Assembly: GCA_036507695.1 (NCBI GenBank)
Contig: DATCIR010000263.1
Location: 1 to 7,917 of the forward strand
Length of the DNA: 7,917 nt
From: JAKEGK01 sp036507695
GTDB lineage: Bacteria > Pseudomonadota > Gammaproteobacteria > SZUA-152
Reading direction: 5' to 3'
Part shown: piece by piece, positions 1 through 6,400 of the stretch
How the letters are laid out: the number at the start of each line of letters is the position of its first letter
Numbering within the stretch: position 1 is the first letter of the stretch
Program-made: the position numbers and the translations under genes
The notes under the pieces: generated by a model
Seen by the model: the letters and a program-made list of their open reading frames with translations, nothing else
Databases searched by the model: none
Told to the model about the DNA's origin: nothing

Positions 1-8
1 TCTTTATC

Positions 9-56
9 TTTTACTCCATGAAGCAATTGCTACTCAGCAAAGGGTGCGGAGTAAAA
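9..56. repeat. Nested inverted repeat at the left edge
   Basis: TTTTACTCC at 9-17 is perfectly complementary to GGAGTAAAA at 48-56, a 9-bp stem around a 30-nt loop. Inside the loop, TTGCT (27-31) and AGCAA (36-40) can form a second small hairpin, and GCAATTGC (23-30) is a palindrome. No gene is identifiable in the first 59 bases. Two plus-strand frames are open from the window edge, to a TAA at 74-76 and a TAA at 81-83, while the third stops at a TGA at 19-21. A gene entering from the left on the plus strand could therefore end here, but nothing shows which frame would be real. The repeat may be part of the 3' end of that neighbour or of the transcript running through from the minus-strand cytochrome gene. 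Confidence 0.4.
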
Positions 57-59
57 CTG

Positions 60-102
60 CCCCTGTTTACCGATAATCGGTAAACAGGGGGAAGATTTTT
101 TT
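60..102. terminator. Strong intrinsic terminator, probably bidirectional
   Basis: CCCCTGTTTACCGAT (60-74) and ATCGGTAAACAGGGG (76-90) form an essentially perfect stem of 13 or more bp with a minimal loop. On the plus strand the stem is followed five bases later by seven T residues (96-102), the classic pattern for a plus-strand transcript arriving from beyond the left edge. On the minus strand the stem lies about 40 bases after the stop codon of the cytochrome gene. There it is preceded by the A-tract and followed by a weaker TTTT (53-56). It therefore probably ends the cytochrome transcript as well and separates two convergent units. The stem is seen directly; the direction of use is inferred. 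Confidence 0.82.
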
Positions 103-132
103 GAAAGAAAATTTTACCAAGGGTTCAGTTAA

Positions 133-2973
133 TCAAACGCCCGGTTCGTCCCCATCCATTACACCATTTTCGTTCCGATCCAATGCCATCCGGAAACCGG
201 ATCCATTGGGCACGCAGGTGAAAGTTATTTCTTCACCGGGTGTTGTTGCCGCCGCGCTTTGCAGGTTCGCGTGAGAAATGGATGTTCCGTTCCGGTTGGT
301 TTGGTATTGATCGTTACCGGCATACAAATAGCCTCTGTTGTTGGATTGATGCGCTACCAACTCACATTCTCCGGCCAGCGACCGTGACTTTAACAGCTCA
401 ATACGATTGATCACGTCGGTATTTTGGTAATTGGCTTGGGAAAGGGTCACCTGCTGGCCTACGATGGGCGCCAGATTAGACGGGAATGCCAACATAAAGG
501 CTTCGATTTCACTGCGCGTCACATCGCCCACGGCCATATTGGTATCAATACCTTCGTTACCCGGATCATTGGGGCCATTGGTGCCCGGCGCACGATGTAA
601 AAACGCTCTGCGTTTGTGGAATGAAAACAGCGTATCCTGTGAGCCATCGTGAAAAAAGCCAAAGCCACGGACTTGCTCGCCCATAAACGGGTTGGTGATG
701 CCATCGATTATGACCGGCAGCAGTTCAGGAACGCTTGGCATGCCAAACATGCCGACTTTCTGGTACAGGTTTCTCAAATGCGGAACTTTGATAACCTGAA
801 AGCCCACGCGCCCCGCATTGTATTCGCCTGATGAACCGAAGAAACCCGGTTTTGCAACATTGTACTCGCGGTTGCCGTCAGGATCCGTGGTATGGCAACC
901 GATACACTTAAAGAATGTATCTGCCTGTCTTTCGAAAAAGAAATCCTTGCCGCGCTGTTGTTGCGGCGTTAGGGAATTGTCCAGCGCGCGGATCGGATTG
1001 GGTGGATAGGTGACTTGCAATATGAAATCGGTAAATGCCTGCATTTCATCGTCGGTTAATGGTGAGTCGCGTCCCATCAAGCCGACGAACGCAGGATTAA
1101 ATTGTTTAAACGCAATTTCCTCGTTATAAGTTCCGCTGTCGGGTTGCACGGAGGGCGCTAGTACTCCGCCGGTACGGTCGCCCCGCCAATGCATTGGACC
1201 ATGATTCGCCATGCCACGCAGGCTCTGCGTCGTCATCGGTCCCTTTAGCGCACGGAACAGCGGGGGCATATCATGGGAACGGTTTATTTGTGCCGGCGTG
1301 TTTCTCCAGGGTCCTGTCGGATCAATAGGGCCTGGCATAGCGGAAGAGACTTCGTCGGGATTTCCAAGGTCCCACGCGAGATCATCCATGTCGCCAAAAA
1401 TATGGCATCCGCCGCAGGAGGCATTGCCATCGGTGGAGGTGTAGGACGCATCGTAAAGAAACTGGCGGCCGGCCACCACGCTTGCGGGTTCCGGATTGTG
1501 CATGGTCAAGTGACCGACCTCGGCTTTTTGTCCGGCGTCCACGATGGAAACACCGTTATCAAACCGGGTTAACACGTATAGGCGGTTGCGTTGTTCATCC
1601 AATACAACCCCACTGGGACCTCCCGCCGACAGCATGATCTGGTTGTTTTCATCTGGCAGGAAACTGTCATTTTCCAGCTGGGCGGTATCGAACACGCCGA
1701 TTTTCGCGGAACCAAAAGCCGCGACGTACAGCGTTTTACCGTCTTTGGTGACGGTCATATCGGTGGGTTGCGCCAAACTGAGGTTATTATCGTCGGGATC
1801 ACAACAAGTACTGAAATCGATATGCTTGTTTAAATGTCTTGCGGCGACGGTGTTGTTTTTAATGACGGTGATGCGGTTTTTCAAAAACCGGCCTCTTACA
1901 GTGCCGTATTGGTGTGTAGCGCCGAGGCCTTCGAATCGATTCTCGTTAAACGCCTCGGTATTACTCACATAAACCGCGCCGGATTTCGGATTAACCGCCA
2001 TATTGAACAATACCGTGCCTACTCCGGAAAAATACCCGGCGCTGCCGCTTACCTGTGCCGGAGGATTGGCGGTGGCGTCAATGACAAATACATCTTTGTC
2101 CGGCAGCGAAAATTTAACATATTGATCCCAGGTGCGGCCTATGGTGTCAATCCAGTTGTTGCCATTAAACCTTACAATCAGACCCACAAAAGGCTGCACT
2201 TCACCAGCGGCATCGACTGTGGGTTCCGGCAGCCCGGCGGTTGCGGTAACCCTGCTTTCCCAAATCGTGGTGGTTTGATTGCCGGATTTGAAAGCCGCGG
2301 CGTAAACAAATTTACCATCGGCACTGACAGCCAAGGCCCGCGGTGTGTCGCTAAACAGTTGAATGATGTTTACGGGTGTTCCGCCGAGCGTGGCGCTGTC
2401 TGGTTCCGCGTCCGCGTCAAAAACCCACACGTCGGCACGGCCGATGCCGGGTTTGGTTAACTCGGGGTTGAAGGGGGCATTCGGTCCCCGGTGCGCGGTG
2501 GTGATGAAGGCGTAAGTGTTTTCATCATCCGCCCCGGCAAACACGATATCGCGCGGCTCATCGCCGACCAGTAATGTGCGTTTCACATAAGGATTGCCGT
2601 TTTGCAATCGAATAATACTGACGCTGTCGGAGAGATGGTTAACCACCCACGCTTCATTGTTGTTTCTTAATGCAATCGCCACCGGCTCCAGACCGACCGG
2701 AACGCTGGCGGCAAGACTGAGTCCATCATCGGTAATATTGAATATTTCGACTGTGTTATTTGGCGTGTTAACGACAAATAGATTCTTATGGTTATTGCTG
2801 ATAGCCATTGGCCGCACCTGCCCGGACTCAAACAGGGTGAATTCCTGTTCGGATGCGGCAAAGGCTGAACTGGCTGTCAACAAACTGACTGTTGACAATG
2901 TAATGCAGGAAAGCAGGCTGAATAAACTGGGGCGGGATTTTCGAGTGAGACAATTTACTTCATAGTTAGACAT
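133..2973 (-). CDS. Exported beta-propeller / dihaem c-type cytochrome (CCP/MauG-like) fusion protein
   Basis: This encodes 946 residues, intact from ATG to TGA. Residues 1-39 are a Sec signal peptide: basic RKSR at 11-14, a hydrophobic stretch, and an AFA|A cleavage site after 39, so the protein acts in the periplasm or outside the cell. Residues about 50-480 hold seven YVTN/YncE-like propeller repeats, beginning near 54, 97, 140, 211, 321, 403 and 453, with long insertions after the third and fourth. Residues about 496-835 form a cytochrome domain with two c-type haem motifs, CGGCH (520-524) and CIGCH (690-694). Their 170-residue spacing is a little longer than in classical dihaem peroxidases. 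Other histidine-rich motifs, HGPMHWRGDR (591-600) and FFHDGSQDTLFSFH (773-786), may supply distal ligands. The tail has Cys870 and Cys920, possibly a disulphide, and a complete EF-hand-like loop, DRNENGVMDGDE (932-943). Members of the CCP/MauG superfamily reduce peroxide or oxidise protein side chains; the substrate here is unknown. A lactonase label from the propeller alone would be unsafe. The start is supported by a good Shine-Dalgarno sequence. Confidence 0.88.
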   Translation of the reverse strand: MSNYEVNCLTRKSRPSLFSLLSCITLSTVSLLTASSAFAASEQEFTLFESGQVRPMAISNNHKNLFVVNTPNNTVEIFNITDDGLSLAASVPVGLEPVAIALRNNNEAWVVNHLSDSVSIIRLQNGNPYVKRTLLVGDEPRDIVFAGADDENTYAFITTAHRGPNAPFNPELTKPGIGRADVWVFDADAEPDSATLGGTPVNIIQLFSDTPRALAVSADGKFVYAAAFKSGNQTTTIWESRVTATAGLPEPTVDAAGEVQPFVGLIVRFNGNNWIDTIGRTWDQYVKFSLPDKDVFVIDATANPPAQVSGSAGYFSGVGTVLFNMAVNPKSGAVYVSNTEAFNENRFEGLGATHQYGTVRGRFLKNRITVIKNNTVAARHLNKHIDFSTCCDPDDNNLSLAQPTDMTVTKDGKTLYVAAFGSAKIGVFDTAQLENDSFLPDENNQIMLSAGGPSGVVLDEQRNRLYVLTRFDNGVSIVDAGQKAEVGHLTMHNPEPASVVAGRQFLYDASYTSTDGNASCGGCHIFGDMDDLAWDLGNPDEVSSAMPGPIDPTGPWRNTPAQINRSHDMPPLFRALKGPMTTQSLRGMANHGPMHWRGDRTGGVLAPSVQPDSGTYNEEIAFKQFNPAFVGLMGRDSPLTDDEMQAFTDFILQVTYPPNPIRALDNSLTPQQQRGKDFFFERQADTFFKCIGCHTTDPDGNREYNVAKPGFFGSSGEYNAGRVGFQVIKVPHLRNLYQKVGMFGMPSVPELLPVIIDGITNPFMGEQVRGFGFFHDGSQDTLFSFHKRRAFLHRAPGTNGPNDPGNEGIDTNMAVGDVTRSEIEAFMLAFPSNLAPIVGQQVTLSQANYQNTDVINRIELLKSRSLAGECELVAHQSNNRGYLYAGNDQYQTNRNGTSISHANLQSAAATTPGEEITFTCVPNGSGFRMALDRNENGVMDGDEPGV

Positions 2974-2980
2974 AAAAAGA

Positions 2981-2987
2981 TTCCTTT
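2981..2987 (-). promoter_or_regulatory. Shine-Dalgarno site of the cytochrome gene
   Basis: On the minus strand AAAGGAA lies seven bases (TCTTTTT) upstream of the ATG at 2971-2973. The match to the anti-Shine-Dalgarno sequence and the spacing are close to ideal. This fixes the start even though the N-terminal region before the hydrophobic core of the signal peptide is rather long. Confidence 0.75.
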
Positions 2988-3049
2988 AAATTAAACCTAT
3001 ATCGCTTCTTGTTACATGGTTTTCTTAAATCAAAAAATTTTTATCTGCT

Positions 3050-3068
3050 ATATACAGCGTTTGTATAT
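3050..3068. promoter_or_regulatory. 19-bp dyad in the predicted 5' leader of the cytochrome gene
   Basis: ATATACA (3050-3056) and TGTATAT (3062-3068) are perfect 7-bp inverted arms around a 5-base spacer. The dyad begins about 13 bases downstream of the transcription start expected from the promoter at 3088-3116. That is a position where a bound repressor would block initiation or early elongation. It could also be chance in AT-rich DNA. It resembles half of a LexA box but does not have LexA spacing. Confidence 0.3.
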
Positions 3069-3087
3069 TGATGCGTCTCTATTTGTA

Positions 3088-3116
3088 TTTATATTAATAT
3101 AGAATAGTTCTATCAA
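3088..3116 (-). promoter_or_regulatory. Sigma70-like promoter P1 of the cytochrome gene
   Basis: On the minus strand a -35 element TTGATA (3116-3111) and a -10 element TATAAA (3093-3088) are separated by exactly 17 bases. Each hexamer matches the sigma70 consensus at five of six positions. Transcription would start near 3081, giving a leader of about 108 nt before the ATG. This is the best promoter match I found in the window. Confidence 0.6.
3099..3113. promoter_or_regulatory. Dyad overlapping the P1 -35/spacer region
   Basis: On the minus strand ATAGAACTATTCTAT is a perfect dyad with 6-bp arms and a 3-base centre. It overlaps the last bases of the P1 -35 hexamer and the start of its spacer. 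A 12-bp palindrome TATATTAATATA (3090-3101) abuts it and runs into the -10. Such an overlap is typical of an operator, but the base composition makes chance palindromes likely and I cannot name a regulator. Confidence 0.28.
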
Positions 3117-3133
3117 AAAGGAAGGTACCAAGC

Positions 3134-3162
3134 ATGATATATAATCTCGATGGCGCTATCAA
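3134..3162 (-). promoter_or_regulatory. Second sigma70-like promoter P2, upstream of P1
   Basis: On the minus strand TTGATA (3162-3157), a 17-base spacer and TATCAT (3139-3134) form a second promoter-like pair with the same -35 hexamer as P1, placed 46 bp further upstream. The -10 matches the consensus at five of six positions. If used, it would add a start near 3127. The ATG of the possible small plus-strand ORF lies within its -10, so the two readings of this stretch compete. Confidence 0.42.
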
Positions 3163-3217
3163 TAATTATTCATCAGCTGCCATACGGTTACAGGCGTTAA
3201 GACGCGTGGTACATTAG
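3134..3217 (+). CDS. Possible 27-residue small ORF
   Basis: An ATG at 3134 opens 27 codons ending in TAG at 3215-3217; another in-frame TAG follows at once. The peptide starts MIYNLDGAINNYSSAAIRL and ends in a basic ALRRVVH. It has no signal peptide or membrane segment. In its favour is a strong Shine-Dalgarno-like AAGGAAGG eight bases before the ATG. A rough plus-strand promoter, TTGATG (3068-3073) with TATATT (3090-3095) and 16-bp spacing, would give a leader of about 30 nt. Against it are its length, the lack of any family I recognise, and the fact that the same DNA reads as minus-strand promoter P2. It could be a small peptide gene, the remnant of a longer gene, or chance. Confidence 0.22.
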   Translation: MIYNLDGAINNYSSAAIRLQALRRVVH

Positions 3218-3288
3218 TAGTGTCGAATGTGTTTAAATTCCTGTAATCTGAGAAAATCGAATGGCGGGCGGCTGAGGCAAGGCGTATT

Positions 3289-3320
3289 TGATGTTATTAA
3301 CTGATGTTATTAACTAATGT
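3289..3320. repeat. Perfect 13-bp tandem direct repeat, about 2.4 copies
   Basis: TGATGTTATTAAC occurs at 3289-3301 and again, identically and without a gap, at 3302-3314. It is followed by a partial, one-mismatch third copy TAATGT (3315-3320). Each unit contains the dyad GTTA-T-TAAC. It could be replication slippage or a pair of sites for a regulator. It lies about 315 bp from the cytochrome start, well outside promoters P1 and P2. Confidence 0.7.
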
Positions 3321-3390
3321 GGGGAAGTGGAAAAGGGCCGAACCGGTAGTCCTTCATTATAAATAAGGCCGCTTTATAGAACCCATTTAT

Positions 3391-3452
3391 GCTGAGTCGC
3401 CCGCTAAAGTGATGGAGTTTTATTTACAGTTCGGCGGGCGAGTAAAATCAGC
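3391..3452 (-). repeat. Long inverted repeat downstream of lhr
   Basis: TCGCCCGC (3397-3404) pairs perfectly with GCGGGCGA (3434-3441) across a 29-base loop. Outside this, GCTGA (3391-3395) pairs with TCAGC (3448-3452), with an unpaired stretch between. In the lhr transcript this would form a large GC-rich hairpin soon after the stop codon. It lacks a U-tract after it, so it is more likely an mRNA 3'-end stabiliser or part of a Rho-type terminator than a simple intrinsic terminator. Confidence 0.4.
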
Positions 3453-3464
3453 AAGCGCTGCTTG
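3444..3464 (-). terminator. Weak candidate terminator of lhr
   Basis: Read on the minus strand just after the lhr TAG, CAAGC-AGC-GCTTG (3464-3452) forms a 5-bp hairpin with a 3-base loop, followed by CTGA and TTTT (3447-3444). The stem is short and the T-run is only four bases and not adjacent. Any termination here would be inefficient unless helped by the larger inverted repeat it overlaps. Confidence 0.3.
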
Positions 3465-3466
3465 TG

Positions 3467-6400
3467 CTAAACCGTTTGTGTAGGCGGAGACATGACTTGG
3501 CCAGGCTTATGTTTTCGCAATAGCGTGGTTTGCGCCTGCCATTGCAATTCCGGGTTCATGTCTTCGAGAAATTCCACTTGGCCGTTTTTCGAAACCGCGA
3601 TGGGCTTGCCGTTGCGGAACAGGATTTTGTTTTTATTGCTGGCGGTAATCCGTTCGCCCGGCAGTATTACGCCGGTGAGGTTGAGGGGATCCACCGCGGA
3701 CACCACAATCAAGCCGTCTGACGGTTGCTGGGCCTTTCTCAACAAACTCACCGCATCGGGCAAGGCAAACTGTTCGCCGCTGAATCCTTCCACAAACCGT
3801 CCCCCGCGGATTTCGCCGCGCGCTTCCAGGCGGCGGTAGACATAGAGCAGTTCACGCCAGGAGGGCAGGTTGGCTTCCCGTTCCAGTAGTTTGCGGAACA
3901 CCACGCCATAACGTTTTAACAAGGTTTTTGCGATGTGTTCTTGGGCGATGTGTTCCTGCGTGGCTTGCGGATTATCGTTGGCCGTTTGGTGATTGATGAG
4001 AGTCCAGCGCCCGGCGTCTTCGATGTTCAGCGCGTTGGAATTCAGCCGGCGGCGGGCGCCGAAACCGGGCCGCCGGCTGGAAGGTGTCACCAAAGCCCGC
4101 AAGCCAATAAAACTGTCCGAGGTCACCAGGCCGTTGGCAACCAGTTGGCCCAGTGCGGTTTCCACCTGGCTGCGCAGCAGATGGCTTTCATTAACGAGAT
4201 CATCAAAAAACAAAGCGCCTTGGTGCTTTAACAGGTTATGCAGGGTTTGCGCGGCGCCGGATAATTCCGGTAACTCGCTGCCGGTTTTGTTTAACCAGGC
4301 GCTGGTGTGTTGACGCAACAGTAACGCGATGGGAGTAATGCTAATGGGTGTGGCTTTGGTTTTGCCATTAGTATTCCCTGAGGTAATGCGCATCCAGTTG
4401 ACGCGGCCGCTGTTGCACAGGCTATCCATCCAGTCCGGCAAATAAAACGCCATGCGCGCGGGCAGGATATCTCTTTCCCAGGCCACTGCCGGAATCGAAA
4501 AGCCTTCCAGTTGCGCGATGATGTCCAGCAAGGCGTCCTTGCTTTCCACCTTGTCATCCAGGTGATGCCAGTGAAACAGAAACTGCATAAACGCGCCGGC
4601 GCTGACCAGCTTGATTTCATTGCGCAGGGATTTTATCGTGTAACGATGAATGCGCGCCAGCAAACGCCGCTCACACCATTCGAGTTGTGTGGTGTTAGAC
4701 GTAAACTGCCCGCGAATCGCAAAACCTTCCGCTTCCAGCGCCAGTAACGCCTGGTCAACCGTGGCGGTCGCGATGGCAAAATCGGTTGCCAATTGCTGCG
4801 CGGTGACCGGACCCAGGCCTTCCAGACGGCTGCGGATAATTTCCCGTACTGCGTCCTCTTTGGTGAAATGCTGATTCTTGTTGTCGATGACCGGCGCAAT
4901 GTTGGGTTGATAAGTAGTGTTTGGCAATACCAGCCGCATTTCCTGCAGGCGTTCCGCGGCCACCCAGATGGAGTGCGCGCCGGTCAGGTGCATGTGCGTG
5001 ACACGCTGCTGCGCCACTAAATTATCCATAAACGAACCCATGACGCTGTTCATTTGAGTGAAGCCTGTAAATTCCTTGCCGGTGATAAATCCCAGCAACA
5101 CCAGGGCATCATGCAGTTCATCCATATCGCGTGGAGCGGGCCAGGCTTCCTGTTTAACTTGTTCAATCGCCGCCGAATCAAGACGTGCCAGTTCAGCCGC
5201 GCTGTGCGGATCGGCAAAGCGGCGTTGTTGCACCGCCAGGGTGCGGCGTTCTTCCGCCGGCGCGTCATCCAGAAACGCGTAGGGCCGCGCGTTCAAAATG
5301 GCTTGCGCCAGCGGGGAAGGGCCGTTCAAGTCTTTGCAAACAATCGTTACCTCACCGCGTGCAATACGTTGCAGTAAAGTTTCGAGTCCCTCGATGTCCA
5401 TCACATCGGTAAGACAATCCTGAATGGTCTGGTTGACCAGCGGATGGTCCGGCACTTCGCGGTCACCGGCAATGTTTTCAAAACAGGCCAGTTGATCGGG
5501 AAACACCACCGACACCAGATCCTCGGCGTCGTTGCGCTGAAAATAGGCCGGTACTTTTTTACCGTTGCGGTTGCGCGGTACGGCGAGCGCAATATTGGCG
5601 TTCCAGCGCCAATGGGTAGGGAACATGGGCGCGGCCAGCAAGGCTTGAATTAATATTTCGCGCACGGTTTCGGCTTTTAAATAAGTGGCGACTTCCTCCA
5701 GCGGGAAACTGTGCGTGGCGCCGAGTGACAGCACAATGCTGTCTTCCAGGGCGGCGGCCTGCAATTCAAAATTAAACTTGCGGCAAAAACGTTTGCGCAA
5801 TGCCAGCCCCCAGGCGCGGTTAATGCGCGAGCCATAGGGGGAATGAATGACGAGGTGCATATCGCCGGTTTCGTCAAAGAAACGCTCGAAGATAATGGTG
5901 TCCTGGTTGGGTAACACACCCAAAGCGGCCTTGGCGGCGGCCAGGTATTCCACCAATTGTTGCGCGGCGCTCAACGATAACTGATGTTGTCCGGTGAGCC
6001 AGGCCACGGTGGGCTCAATGCCTTGCTCCAGGGATTGATCCAGTTGTTGGCGCAGGCGCGACACGGCCTGGGATAACTCATCGCTGCGCCCCGGCGCTTC
6101 GCCGATCCAGAAAGGAATATTGGGCGGTTCGCCTTTGGCGTCGTCCACGAACACCCGGCCCTGTTCGATCTTCAACATGCGGTAAGAGGTGTTGCCTAAT
6201 TGGAAAATATCACCGGGCATACTTTCAAAGGCGAAGTCTTCATTTAAAGTGCCAATAGAATGGCCTTGAGGTTGTAATACAACGTCATAGTCAAACTGGT
6301 CCGGAATAGCGCCGCCATTGGTCACCGCCACCAGGCGCGCGCCCCGCCGCGCGCGTAACCGGTGATTCACCCGGTCATGATGGATATAAGCCCCGCGCCG

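Larger units (their letters stand above)
3218..3466. other. Intergenic region without a recognisable gene
   Basis: About 250 bases between the possible small ORF and the lhr stop codon contain no credible gene. The longest frames are 10 to 25 codons and have no convincing ribosome binding sites. What can be seen is a 13-bp tandem repeat (3289-3314), three copies of the GC-rich core GCGGGCG (plus-strand copies at 3264-3270 and 3434-3440, an inverted copy at 3398-3404), a TATAAA/TTTATA dyad at 3358-3378, and hairpin structure next to the lhr stop. The base composition is mixed, with AT-rich stretches broken by the GC-rich cores. Confidence 0.55.

Noticed and set aside
1834..2460. A 208-codon plus-strand open frame opposite the cytochrome gene
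   Set aside because: It lies wholly antisense to a gene with clear domains and haem motifs. Its translation shows no recognisable fold and is low-complexity in character, as expected of a shadow frame. The same applies to the frame at 1544-1972.
2900..2910. Lipoprotein signal (LLSC near residue 23) in the cytochrome precursor
   Set aside because: The cysteine sits at the start of the hydrophobic stretch rather than its end, the preceding residues fit the lipobox poorly, and a good signal peptidase I site (AFA|A) follows at residue 39.
3044..3058. A LexA-like sequence, CTGCTATATACAG, upstream of the cytochrome gene
   Set aside because: The gammaproteobacterial LexA box needs CTG and CAG separated by ten bases; here the gap is seven, so the symmetry is wrong.
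3028..3163. Several TTGAT half-sites suggesting an FNR/Anr box ahead of a cytochrome gene
   Set aside because: None has an ATCAA partner at the required four-base spacing; the best downstream halves match only about two of five bases. They are better explained as -35 elements or AT-rich background.
3227..3304. A 25-codon plus-strand frame after the possible small ORF
   Set aside because: It has no Shine-Dalgarno sequence, begins after two consecutive TAG codons, and its composition (including two cysteines and a basic run) suggests nothing recognisable.
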